64,000 bases of DNA from UBA7672 sp044224605 (GTDB lineage Bacteria; Pseudomonadota; Alphaproteobacteria; Caulobacterales; Hyphomonadaceae), in assembly GCA_044224605.1 (NCBI GenBank), contig JBGAKC010000008.1:62001-126000 (forward strand), given 5' to 3'. Position 1 is the stretch's first letter. Each line of letters starts with the position of its first letter. This document shows positions 34,064 to 44,089 of the stretch, piece after piece. The notes under the pieces were generated by a model. The model saw nothing but the letters and a program-made list of their open reading frames with translations, was not told where the DNA came from and did no database searches. Both the position numbers and the translations under genes were made by a program.

Positions 34064-35836
34064 ATGACGACTTCAAAAGATCTTGCCGGCCTTCTGTCGG
34101 ACGCTGCGGGTGCGGCGTTCGTGGCGCTTGGACTTGGCGCGTCGCTTGGCGCAGTGCGCCGTTCCGACCGACCGGACCTGGCTGACTTCCAGTGCAATGG
34201 CGCGATGGCGGCGGCGAAGAAGCTGGGGAAGAACCCGCGCGAGATCGCGACGGCTGTTGTCGAGGCGCTGAAGGCGTCGCCGCTGGTGGCGAGCAGCGAA
34301 GTGGCCGGGCCGGGCTTCATCAATGTGCGGCTGTCGGCGGACGGGCTGTCGAAGCGTGCGACGGAGATTGCGCAGGACGAGCGTGCTGGCGCGTGGAAGG
34401 TGCAGACACCGCGGCGCGTGGTGATGGATTTCGGCGGCTGGAACGTCGCCAAGGAAATGCACATCGGGCACCTGCGCTCGACGGTGATCGGGGACTCGCT
34501 GCAGCGGCTGTTCCGCTTCATGGGCGATCAGGTGACCAGCGACGTACACCTCGGCGACTGGGGCCTGCAGATGGGCCAGCTGATCAACGAGGTGAAGCTG
34601 GAGCAGCCGGGACTTCCGTATTTCGACGAGAGCTTCAAAGGGCCTTATCCCGAGCAGAGCCCGGTCACGATGGACGATCTGAGCCGCCTCTATCCGCAGG
34701 CGTCGGGCAAGTCGAAGACGGATGAGGCGCGGCGGGAAGAAGACCGCAAGGCGACGGCGGAGCTGCAGGCGGGGCGGCCGGGATACCGGGCGCTGTGGCG
34801 GCATTTCTGCAATGTCACGCGCGTGGGGCTCGAGCGCGAGTGCAGGAGCCTCGGCGTGACGTTCGATCTCTGGAAAGGCGAGAGCGACGCGGAGCCGTTC
34901 ATTCCGGATATCGTCGAGGACCTGAAGTCGCGCGGGATTGCCGAGTTCGATGCGGGCGCGTGGATCGTGCGCGTGGCGCGCGAGAGTGACAAGAAGGAGA
35001 TGCCGCCGATCATCCTCGTCAACAAGGATGGCGCGATCGGCTATCACGGCTCGGATCTCGGCACGATCGTGGACCGGAAGCGGAGCATCGATCCGCAGCT
35101 GTCGCTCTACATCGTGGACCAGCGGCAGGCGTTGCACTTCGAGCAGGTGTTCCGGGCGAGCGATCTCGCCGGCTACCTGCCGGAGAAGGAGCTCGAGCAT
35201 CTCGGCTTCGGCACGGTGAACGGGCCGGACGGTAAGCCGTTCAAGACGCGCGAGGGCGGCATCCTGAAACTGCATGAATTCATCGCGCAGGCCGACGATG
35301 TGGCGATGGCGCGGATGAAGGAAGCCGAGCTGGGCGCGGATGTCTCCGAGGCCGAGCAGGCTGACATCGCGCACAAGGTGGCGGTGGCGGCGATCAAGTT
35401 CTCCGATCTCTCGAATGTGCGGACGACGAACTATATTTTCGATCTCGACCGGTTCATTTCGTTCGAAGGCAAGACCGGGCCGTATCTTCTTTATGCGGCG
35501 GTGCGGATCAAATCGCTGGCGCGGCGGGCGGAAGCCGAGGGCGTCAAGCCCGGGCCGATCACGGTGGAGCTGGATGCGGAGCGGGCGCTAGTTCTGGCGC
35601 TGGATGCATTCAACGACGCGCTGCGCGGGGCTTATGAGAAGCGCATGCCGCATATCCTGTGTGAACACGCCTATGCGCTGGGGCAGGCATTCTCTGGGTT
35701 CTATTCGGCTGCGCCGATCCTGGTGGAAAGCGATCCTGTGAAGAAGGCGTCGCGACTGGCGCTGGCGCTGGCGACGCTGAAGCAGCTGGAGATCGTGCTC
35801 GGGTTGATCGGGATCGAGACGCCCGACAGAATGTAG
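34064..35836 (+). CDS. argS: Arginyl-tRNA synthetase
   Basis: A 590-residue class I synthetase. An N-terminal Add-1 domain (to about 105) precedes the Rossmann core with the HIGH motif (KEMHIGHLRSTVIGD), HLGDWGLQMGQLI, and IVDQRQALHFEQVF. The KMSK loop is the degenerate ArgS form (GKPFKTREGG). The C-terminal DALR anticodon-binding domain has FIAFEG-like FISFEGKTGPYLLYA and the PHILCEHAYALGQAFSGFYS block. Complete. Confidence 0.97.
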   Translation: MTTSKDLAGLLSDAAGAAFVALGLGASLGAVRRSDRPDLADFQCNGAMAAAKKLGKNPREIATAVVEALKASPLVASSEVAGPGFINVRLSADGLSKRATEIAQDERAGAWKVQTPRRVVMDFGGWNVAKEMHIGHLRSTVIGDSLQRLFRFMGDQVTSDVHLGDWGLQMGQLINEVKLEQPGLPYFDESFKGPYPEQSPVTMDDLSRLYPQASGKSKTDEARREEDRKATAELQAGRPGYRALWRHFCNVTRVGLERECRSLGVTFDLWKGESDAEPFIPDIVEDLKSRGIAEFDAGAWIVRVARESDKKEMPPIILVNKDGAIGYHGSDLGTIVDRKRSIDPQLSLYIVDQRQALHFEQVFRASDLAGYLPEKELEHLGFGTVNGPDGKPFKTREGGILKLHEFIAQADDVAMARMKEAELGADVSEAEQADIAHKVAVAAIKFSDLSNVRTTNYIFDLDRFISFEGKTGPYLLYAAVRIKSLARRAEAEGVKPGPITVELDAERALVLALDAFNDALRGAYEKRMPHILCEHAYALGQAFSGFYSAAPILVESDPVKKASRLALALATLKQLEIVLGLIGIETPDRM

Positions 35837-35871
35837 CGAACACACGCGGGTGGGGACGCGGAGGAGGTGCG

Positions 35872-36342
35872 ATGACAGAACTCGTACTGCAATTCCGGGT
35901 TGATGACCTGTCGGGCAATGCATCGCAGGCGCTGGTGCGACGGCATCTGGAAGGCATGTACGCAAACTCGCCCGCGTGCAGCGTGCATGCGCTTGGCATC
36001 GAACAGCTGCGTCACCCGAGCGTGACGCTGTGGTCGGGATGGATTGGCGACGAACTCGTGGTGATCGGCGCGCTGAAACGACTCGATGCGGAGAATGGCG
36101 AGATCAAGTCGATGCGCGTGGAGCAGGCCTGGCTGGGCAAGGGCATCGGCTGGATGATGCTCAATCACATCACGCACGCGGCCAAGCGTGCGGGGATGAA
36201 AGTGCTGTGGCTGGAGACGGGTTCCGGGGATGCTTTCATTCCCGCACTCAAGTTGTATGCGAGCGCGGGGTTCGTCCAGTGTGCGCCGTTCGGCGACTAC
36301 ACGGACGACCCGTTCAGCGTGTTCATGATGAAGGCGCTTTGA
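35872..36342 (+). CDS. GNAT-family N-acetyltransferase
   Basis: A 156-residue acetyltransferase. Motif A, the acetyl-CoA pyrophosphate loop, reads EIKSMRVEQAWLGKGIGWMM (a relaxed form of Q/R-x-x-G-x-G/A) and is followed by the AKRAGMKVLWLETGSGDAFI strand-helix and LYASAGFVQCAPFGDY. It resembles small-molecule/amino-acid acetyltransferases of the YafP/YedL group; substrate unknown. A GGAGGAGG sequence precedes the ATG. Confidence 0.9.
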   Translation: MTELVLQFRVDDLSGNASQALVRRHLEGMYANSPACSVHALGIEQLRHPSVTLWSGWIGDELVVIGALKRLDAENGEIKSMRVEQAWLGKGIGWMMLNHITHAAKRAGMKVLWLETGSGDAFIPALKLYASAGFVQCAPFGDYTDDPFSVFMMKAL

Positions 36343-36456
36343 AGAACACCCTTCCATCTTAAAACGGGGGAAGTACGGCGAAGCCGGGATGGGGCGGGCC
36401 GCGAGGGCGGCTCCTGAGACTCGCTCCAACGTCTCGGCGCTTCACGCTGATCCACT

Positions 36457-36475
36457 TTCCCCGCAAGCGGGGGAA
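36457..36475. repeat. C-rich palindrome (class C-like)
   Basis: TTCCCCGC and GCGGGGGAA pair with a single bulged G around an AA loop. It sits in the 148-bp gap after the GNAT gene, which otherwise holds no feature I recognise. Confidence 0.55.
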
Positions 36476-36490
36476 GCGTTGCGCGGGCAG

Positions 36491-36817
36491 CTACTTCTTC
36501 GCCTTGGCCTTCTTTGCCGGAGCCTTCTTGGCCGGGGCTTTCGCGGCTTTCTTCACCGGTCCCTTCGCGGGCGGTTTCTCCACCGCCAGGGCGGGGCCGC
36601 CATTGCCTGGCATGAGCCAGACGGCGACCACCGCGTTGGCGTGGCCATGACCCAGACCCATCGCCTCCATCAGGTGAGACCGCAGCTCGCCATGCTTCTT
36701 GAGGCCTGACTTCGACAGGACGAGGGAGAAATCCTCGTACGTCCTGCCGGACGCCTTTTCGGCATTGGCGAGATAGGTCTGGAAGCCCTTATGGAGTTTC
36801 GACCGGTCCAGCGCCAT
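36491..36817 (-). CDS. DUF4287-like protein with a histone H1-like Lys/Ala/Pro tail
   Basis: A 108-residue protein. The first about 72 residues are helical (FQTYLANAEKASGRTYEDFS, LRSHLMEAMGLGHGHANAVV), resembling DUF4287. The C-terminal 30 residues are Lys-Ala-Pro repeats (KKAAKAPAKKAPAKKAKAKK), a composition typical of histone H1-like nucleic-acid-binding tails. DNA binding is inferred from the tail only. It starts 3 bp after the M28 peptidase stop on the same strand, so the two are likely co-transcribed. Confidence 0.82.
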   Translation of the reverse strand: MALDRSKLHKGFQTYLANAEKASGRTYEDFSLVLSKSGLKKHGELRSHLMEAMGLGHGHANAVVAVWLMPGNGGPALAVEKPPAKGPVKKAAKAPAKKAPAKKAKAKK

Positions 36818-36820
36818 GGG

Positions 36821-38551
<1,731 letters not shown>

Positions 38552-38644
38552 CCACCTCTCCCTGAAAGTGCGGGCACATTATCCCGCGATCCCGAACCGG
38601 CAAGGGGAGAGATTTGTGTGGCGCCCGCTGCGCCGCGGAAAGCT

Positions 38645-38676
38645 AAAAGAGCCAGCACCGAAGTGCTGGCTCCTTC
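38645..38676 (-). terminator. Rho-independent terminator with TTCG tetraloop
   Basis: Read on the minus strand: a 10-bp perfect stem (GAGCCAGCAC with GTGCTGGCTC) closed by a TTCG tetraloop and followed by TTTT. It is placed about 110 bp downstream of the pirin stop and would end that transcript before the M28 peptidase gene. Confidence 0.85.
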
Positions 38677-38782
38677 AAAACCGACTGATATTTCCGAACT
38701 TGCGTTCTTGGATTTCAATCAGTTCACCGAATGAACGGAGAGGCGGCGGAACGGTTCCGCAGGTCCGCGAATTCTTTTTCTT

Positions 38783-39733
38783 TCAGCTTTCCCGATCGTC
38801 GTGGTGATCGTCCGGGATGTGATCCATTGGCGAAGGCTGCGGATCGCCGGGCAGCGGGATCCAGGTGGTTTCTTCGGGCGGTTGGGTGAACCACGTGCCC
38901 CTGAAGCCGCCGGCGATGGAGGCGCGCCAGTCGGCGGCGGCCTTGGCGAGGCGTTCCTTCGATGAGGCGACGAAGTTCCAGTCGAGGAAGCGCGGGCCGT
39001 CGAGCGGATCGCCGCCGGCGAACATGATGCGGGTTCCAGCTGTCAGCTTTACGGGGAAAGGGCGGACGGGGTTCAGTACCGCCATCTGCGCCTCGCCCAG
39101 CGCCGTGTCGCCGATCATGGCCGAACCGTTGAGGACGTAGAGGCTGAGTTCAGCGGCCTCCGGAGCCTCGATCGTGGTGTCGCGTTCGGCCGTCAGGACC
39201 AGCTGGCAGATGCCGTGCGGGAACTCGACGGGAGAGCGATGGCCATAGGCGGAACCGGATATCAACACGCCCGTCGCGCCGCCGGCGTCTATGACCGGCA
39301 GTACGTCGGCGGGATAGTGCTGGAAGGTAGGGTCCTGTTCCTCATGCGATTTCGGCAGGGCGACCCAGGTCTGGATCGCCTCGATGCTGTGTCCCTTCTC
39401 GCGTTCGGCGTGAGGCGTGCGCTCGGAATGGACGATGCCGCGGCCGGCCGTCATCCAGTTCACTGCGCCGGGGCGGATGGTCTGATACGTGCCGAGGCTG
39501 TCGCGGTGATCCAGCGCACCGTCGAACAGCCAGGTGACGGTGGCGAGGCCGATATGGGGATGGGAGCGGACATCCATGCCCTTGCCGGGAGGGAGCTCGG
39601 CAGGTCCCAGATGGTCGAAGAACACGAAGGGGCCGACGCTGCGACGAGCAGCGAAGGGCAGGAGCCTGCGAACGTAGAACCCTCCCAGATCGCGCTGGCG
39701 AGGTTCGATGATCATCTCGACCGCGTTGGACAT
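38783..39733 (-). CDS. Pirin family protein
   Basis: A 316-residue bicupin. The N-terminal cupin has the metal-binding His set (DVRSHPHIGLATVTWLFDG, HRDS...) and MTAGRGIVHSER; the C-terminal cupin has AELSLYVLNGSAMIGD and RIMFAGGDPLDGPRFLDWNF. Bacterial pirins include quercetin dioxygenases and redox-responsive regulators; which applies is not clear. Long 3' untranslated stretch before its terminator. Confidence 0.94.
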   Translation of the reverse strand: MSNAVEMIIEPRQRDLGGFYVRRLLPFAARRSVGPFVFFDHLGPAELPPGKGMDVRSHPHIGLATVTWLFDGALDHRDSLGTYQTIRPGAVNWMTAGRGIVHSERTPHAEREKGHSIEAIQTWVALPKSHEEQDPTFQHYPADVLPVIDAGGATGVLISGSAYGHRSPVEFPHGICQLVLTAERDTTIEAPEAAELSLYVLNGSAMIGDTALGEAQMAVLNPVRPFPVKLTAGTRIMFAGGDPLDGPRFLDWNFVASSKERLAKAAADWRASIAGGFRGTWFTQPPEETTWIPLPGDPQPSPMDHIPDDHHDDRES

Positions 39734-39798
39734 GGCTTCCCTTCATTGTGTCTGCGGTTGAGTATGGACGACCGCCGCCGGATTGGGAAAGTAGCGCC

Positions 39799-40893
39799 AT
39801 GAGGTCGCTGTTTCTTGCCGCTCTCGGAGCCGCTCTGGGGCTTGTCGCCTCTGCCTGCGCACCGTTCCAGCAGGTTGCGCTGAGATATGACGCCCAGCCG
39901 CAGCCTGGATTCTCAGATCACTGGTTCACCTCCTTCGACGGGGCCCGGCTTGGTCTCGATACGTATCTGCCGCATGGGGCAGGGGCGGGGCCGTGCGATG
40001 CCGGACGCGGCATAAACCTCGCGGTGAATGATTCCGCCTGCGAGGCCGCCGAGCAGGTCTATGGCGCCGATCCGGATGTCGTGATCATCGCCGTGCACGG
40101 GATGAACGATTATGCCGGAGCCTTCCATGCGGCCGGCGCCTGGTGGTCCGCGCATGGGGCGATTGTATACGCCTATGATCAGCGGGGATTTGGCCGGTCG
40201 CCGGGCTGGATGCTGTGGCCGCAGCACGAGCTGCTGCGGAAGGATCTCGAGACCGCGGTGAAGGTGGCGCGCAATCTCCATCCCTACGCGAAGATCGCCA
40301 TCGTGGGCGAGAGCATGGGGGCTTCCGTCGCTGTCACAGCGTTTTCCGATCCTGAGCCGCCAAAGGCGGACGCATTGATCCTCTCCGGCCCAGGCTTCAG
40401 GGGCTGGGGCGTTCTGCCCTGGTACTACAGCGTGAGCCTGTGGGTGAGCTCCCATGTGCGCCCGGACTGGATCGTCGTGCCGCCCAAGGGCCTGAACATC
40501 GTCGCCACCGACAACAACGCCAAGCTGCGTGAAATGTGGTTCGATCCTCTCGTCCAGAAGTCGAACCGGATCGACAGCGTCTATGGCGTCGTCTCGATCA
40601 TGGAGGAGGCAGACCAGAAGATCGACCTTCTGCCATCGCGGGTGCCGACCCTGATGCTCTACGGAGCCAACGACCAGATCATTCCGCCGGATGGCGTGGA
40701 GCGGGCGGCCAGGCGGATGCCGCCCCATGTGAAGACGGCCTATTACGCTAAGGGCTACCACATGCTCATGAACGACCTTCAGGCCGAGAACGTCTGGCGA
40801 GATGTCCTGACTTTTATTCGTCAGCCGGATGCGCCCCTGCCATCCAGGGCGCCGCCCATCCCTTTCCGGCGTGAAACCGCTGAAATCCGGTGA
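39799..40893 (+). CDS. Alpha/beta hydrolase (lysophospholipase/monoacylglycerol lipase-like), lipoprotein
   Basis: A 364-residue lipoprotein (VASAC lipobox, Cys near 19) with a serine hydrolase domain. Nucleophile Ser172 in VGESMGAS, Asp in LMLYGANDQIIP and His in YAKGYHMLMND; oxyanion region VHGMNDYAGAF. The large cap and YDQRGFGRSPG motif fit Hydrolase_4/lysophospholipases, acting on membrane-derived lipids in the periplasm. Divergent from pirin. Confidence 0.9.
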   Translation: MRSLFLAALGAALGLVASACAPFQQVALRYDAQPQPGFSDHWFTSFDGARLGLDTYLPHGAGAGPCDAGRGINLAVNDSACEAAEQVYGADPDVVIIAVHGMNDYAGAFHAAGAWWSAHGAIVYAYDQRGFGRSPGWMLWPQHELLRKDLETAVKVARNLHPYAKIAIVGESMGASVAVTAFSDPEPPKADALILSGPGFRGWGVLPWYYSVSLWVSSHVRPDWIVVPPKGLNIVATDNNAKLREMWFDPLVQKSNRIDSVYGVVSIMEEADQKIDLLPSRVPTLMLYGANDQIIPPDGVERAARRMPPHVKTAYYAKGYHMLMNDLQAENVWRDVLTFIRQPDAPLPSRAPPIPFRRETAEIR

Positions 40894-40984
40894 AATTTCG
40901 CAGGTTTCAGCTGCCCGAAAATTAACCAAAATCGGCTAGGCTTCCCGCATTGGAGACGGACTGGTCGAGGGACTTTCGCGCGGC

Positions 40985-42151
40985 ATGCTTGCGCAGGTGA
41001 AGAAACTGGCGGGCGACGATTTCGCAGGGCGCTTCGGCGCCTGGTGGAACGGTCGCGACTACGTCCCGCCGGCCGAAGGCGAGGGCGAGACGAAGGCCGA
41101 TGCGCCCAAGGCTGAGGCCTCGGCCAAGCCGGAAGCGCCCAAGCCGGAAGCGAAAGCCGAAGCTCCCGCGAAACCGGAAAAGGCGGAAAAGGCGGAAAAG
41201 TCGGAGAAGGTCGAGAAGCCGGCGAAGCACGACGAGCCGGTTGCAGAGCCTGCCGCCAAAGCCAAGGGCAACGAACAACCGGCCGAAGATGTCGATGGCG
41301 AGAGCATCCGCATCAAGGCGCTGGAGACGCTGTGGGGCGAAGGCCGCCTCGCTCCGGGCTCTTTCTCGCTCGACACCAAGATCATCGACACGCTGCTTGA
41401 GCTTGCTAACAAGCCGGGCGACATCGGCTTCATCGGCGCCGATGGCGCGCTGCTCAACGCCTTCGCGGCGCAGTCTGACCGCAAGGCGCTCGCCACCGAA
41501 TGGCGCAAGGCCTGCGTCACGCGCCTCACGCAACTTGTTCCGTCTGCGACCGTGACGGCTGGCGAAGTCGACCGTCCGCGTGGATTCGCGGATGGCTCGC
41601 TGCCTGCCATCGCCAGTGTCGAAGCGTTTGCCTACGCCGATCACAAGGCCGGGCTCGTTGGCCGCGTCCATCGCGCGCTCGACGACAAGGGCCGCTGGGT
41701 GTTTCTCGACACGACGCGCACCACGAACAAGACGCCGTCCGCCGCGTTCGCTTCGGCCTGGGCCGAGCCGCAGCTCTCGACCAATGACGAGATCGAAGAA
41801 CTGCTGAAGCTCGCTGGCTTTAAGACCGTGCAGAAGGTGCAGGTCAACGAACTGGTACTCGCCGCCGCCAGGCAGGGTTACGCCAATCTCGCGCAGGTTC
41901 TCGAAAGCGCCTCACAGGACGGCTTCAGCGGCCGCGAAGGCGCGCTGTTCCTGCAGGAGCTGGCCTGGGAAGCGCAGAGCTGGCGCGCCCGCTGCCGCGC
42001 ACTCGAAGGCGGCGCGCTTGAGATGAACCTCTGGGTCGCCGACAAGACCGAGCAGCTGCCGCAGCTCGAACTTACCCCTGAGATGCTGGACCGTCCGATC
42101 CTTCCGGATGACGCCGGCGCGACCGACGCGTTGTTCGACAAGGCCCAGTAA
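40985..42151 (+). CDS. Degenerate methyltransferase-like protein with a Lys/Ala/Glu/Pro linker
   Basis: A 388-residue protein. Residues 1-30 are followed by a low-complexity Lys/Ala/Glu/Pro tract (about 32-100), then a domain resembling SAM methyltransferases: IRIKALETLWGEGRLAPGSF at the start, VHRALDDKGRWVFLDTTRT and AWAEPQLSTNDEIEELLKLA at the usual places, and a final WRARCRALEGGALEMNLWVA helix-strand. Where the glycine-rich SAM loop should be the sequence reads GDIGFIGADGALLNAF, without a D-x-G-x-G motif. Probably a non-catalytic scaffold or scavenger; inference. Confidence 0.72.
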   Translation: MLAQVKKLAGDDFAGRFGAWWNGRDYVPPAEGEGETKADAPKAEASAKPEAPKPEAKAEAPAKPEKAEKAEKSEKVEKPAKHDEPVAEPAAKAKGNEQPAEDVDGESIRIKALETLWGEGRLAPGSFSLDTKIIDTLLELANKPGDIGFIGADGALLNAFAAQSDRKALATEWRKACVTRLTQLVPSATVTAGEVDRPRGFADGSLPAIASVEAFAYADHKAGLVGRVHRALDDKGRWVFLDTTRTTNKTPSAAFASAWAEPQLSTNDEIEELLKLAGFKTVQKVQVNELVLAAARQGYANLAQVLESASQDGFSGREGALFLQELAWEAQSWRARCRALEGGALEMNLWVADKTEQLPQLELTPEMLDRPILPDDAGATDALFDKAQ

Positions 42152-42172
42152 CTGCGGGTTTCCCCGCTTTCG
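42152..42172 (+). terminator. Possible weak terminator
   Basis: GCGGG and CCCGC with a 4-nt loop followed by TTT, directly after the methyltransferase-like gene. Short stem; activity doubtful. Confidence 0.4.
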
Positions 42173-42311
42173 AAAGATAATTGCCAGCGGGGCTGTTAAT
42201 CGCCTGGCCTTGGGCACGTTCGTGCTCACCCTCCGGGTTCAAACGCTTTGCGGATGGGTCTATACGCCCGCGCAAGCCGCGGCAAAGCGGCGACGTCCGG
42301 AGCCTTTCCCC

Positions 42312-43349
42312 ATGTTCGACAAGCCCGCTTTCGCCGGCCACGAAAGCGTCCACCATTTCTTCGACGCCAAGACCGGTCTCCGGGCGATCATAGCGATCCA
42401 TTCGACGGCGCGCGGGCCTGCGGCGGGTGGATGCCGGATGTGGAACTATGCGACGGCCGACGATGCGTTCGTCGATGCGCTGCGCCTGTCCGAAGGGATG
42501 AGCTACAAGAATGCGATGGCCGACCTGCCACTGGGCGGTGGCAAGGCCGTGATCTGGGGCAATTCGAAAACCGACAAGACGCCGGAGCTTTTCCGTGCGC
42601 TAGGCCGCGCGATCGCGACGCTGGACGGGAAGTACTGGTCGGCCGAGGATGTCGGCGTGTCGGTGCATGACATGGCCTACGCAGCCGAGATCACGCCTTA
42701 TGTCGCCGGCCTGCCGACGGGCAAGGCGGCGAGCGGAGATCCTTCCCCGGTCACTGCCAAGGGCGTTTTTCTTGGGATCAAGGCGACGGCGCAGCGTGCT
42801 TTCGGCACGGACGATCTCAATGGCCGGCACGTGGCCGTACAGGGTGTTGGCCATGTCGGCGGCTATGTGTGCGGACATCTTGCGAAAGCTGGAGCCAAAC
42901 TAACGATCACTGATGTAAACGCCGAGGCGCTGGCTGCTGTCTCACAGGCGACGGGCGCGAAGGTCGTGACGCCGGACGAGATCTACGATGTGGCGGCCGA
43001 TATCTTCTCGCCGAACGCGCTGGGCGCGATCATCAATCCGAACACGCTGCCGCGCCTGAAGGCGAAGGTGATTGCGGGCGGCGCCAACAATCAGCTGTCG
43101 ACGCCCGACATGGGCGAGAGGGTGCTGGAGAAGGGTATCCTCTACGCGCCGGACTACGTCATCAACGGCGGCGGCATCATCAACGTGGCGGCGGAAATCT
43201 CCGGCACGTACGACCCGGCCTGGGTTGATGGCAAAGTGCAGCGTCTGGTGCAGACGCTGGGCGAAGTTCTGGACCAGGCGAAGACCGAAAACCGCGCCAG
43301 CAACCGCGTGGCTGACGAGATTGCCCGCCGCAGGATTCTCGCCGCGTAG
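42312..43349 (+). CDS. Leucine dehydrogenase (Glu/Leu/Phe/Val dehydrogenase family)
   Basis: A 345-residue NAD-dependent amino-acid dehydrogenase interconverting branched-chain amino acids and 2-oxoacids. N-terminal catalytic domain with Gly-rich GPAAGGCRMW, Lys66 (SYKNAMADL) and Lys78 (LPLGGGKAV); C-terminal Rossmann domain VQGVGHVGG and INGGGIINVAAE. The ATG at 42312 gives the usual length; there is a 160-bp leader. Leucine versus phenylalanine specificity cannot be fixed by eye. Confidence 0.92.
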   Translation: MFDKPAFAGHESVHHFFDAKTGLRAIIAIHSTARGPAAGGCRMWNYATADDAFVDALRLSEGMSYKNAMADLPLGGGKAVIWGNSKTDKTPELFRALGRAIATLDGKYWSAEDVGVSVHDMAYAAEITPYVAGLPTGKAASGDPSPVTAKGVFLGIKATAQRAFGTDDLNGRHVAVQGVGHVGGYVCGHLAKAGAKLTITDVNAEALAAVSQATGAKVVTPDEIYDVAADIFSPNALGAIINPNTLPRLKAKVIAGGANNQLSTPDMGERVLEKGILYAPDYVINGGGIINVAAEISGTYDPAWVDGKVQRLVQTLGEVLDQAKTENRASNRVADEIARRRILAA

Positions 43350-43539
43350 TTGAATCCACGTGACCATCCGTTAATGCGCTGATTTTGTTGCGTTGCAGCG
43401 AGAGCGCAGTCCGTAAACAAATGGCGCATCTCTTGCTGAACGGGGTGGTGGGGTCGCCCGTATCTGCGGCAGGGTCGTGAAACCGCACGATCCGCTTGCC
43501 CAGAGGTCGGTGGCTGGTGATTTGGGTGTCGGGGGCTTC

Positions 43540-43818
43540 ATGTCTGAAGTCGTGGTGCAGATCAGCGCGGACGAGAGCCGGGATCCGTCCCGCCTCATGC
43601 AGGCGCTCGACGCTTTTGCCAAATGGGCTGTTGAATCAGGGCTTTCACCTGAGTCTGGCGACGCGCCCGACATCATGATGATGACCGAGCATTCGGGCGG
43701 CGAGATGCGCCGTAAACTGGTTTTCCAGGATCGCGACCACGCAGCGAAGTTCCTGGTTTTCTGGCGCACCGAGCGTCACCGGGTTCGTATGTCCGAAGGG
43801 CTTTCGGCCAGCGCCTAG
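43540..43818 (+). CDS. Small hypothetical protein
   Basis: A 92-residue soluble protein (MSEVVVQISADESRDPSRLM..., DIMMMTEHSGGEMRRKLVFQ). Predicted ferredoxin-like alternation of strands and helices but no family recognised. The ATG at 43540 follows GGGGGC at suitable distance; a GTG at 43477 would add 21 residues of poor quality. The 190-bp gap upstream holds nothing I can name. Confidence 0.72.
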   Translation: MSEVVVQISADESRDPSRLMQALDAFAKWAVESGLSPESGDAPDIMMMTEHSGGEMRRKLVFQDRDHAAKFLVFWRTERHRVRMSEGLSASA

Positions 43819-44089
43819 GCGGCATTCTCTCCAGCGGCGACATCTGGGCCAGCGCGGGACATCGTGTTCCGGGCGATTCGAATCCCTGCGATTTTGATGC
43901 GGCGCGGTAGCAAGCTTCGGATGCCATAAAGCCCTGACGAGAACAGGGAAATCAGCAGCCAGCTGCTGAAGATTTTCGCCTGTCGCGCGATCCGATCCGG
44001 CCCCCGGATAGAGGTGCACGAAACGACACCCCACGAACGTGATCGCCGACGGCTCTGGCTCTCACGGCGCCCGCCTATATAGAGGCGCG
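43819..44089. other. Intergenic region with a short palindrome next to a start codon
   Basis: 271 bp of lower GC than the surroundings. An inverted repeat CGCCT-ATATAG-AGGCG (44072-44087) ends 2 bp before the ATG of the oxidase gene and could be an operator or include a -10 element. A minus-strand open frame crosses it but has no credible start. Confidence 0.4.

Noticed and set aside
43875..43886. GATTCGAATCCC resembling a tRNA T-loop
   Set aside because: The flanking bases do not form a T-stem, and no acceptor, D or anticodon arms can be placed around it on either strand.
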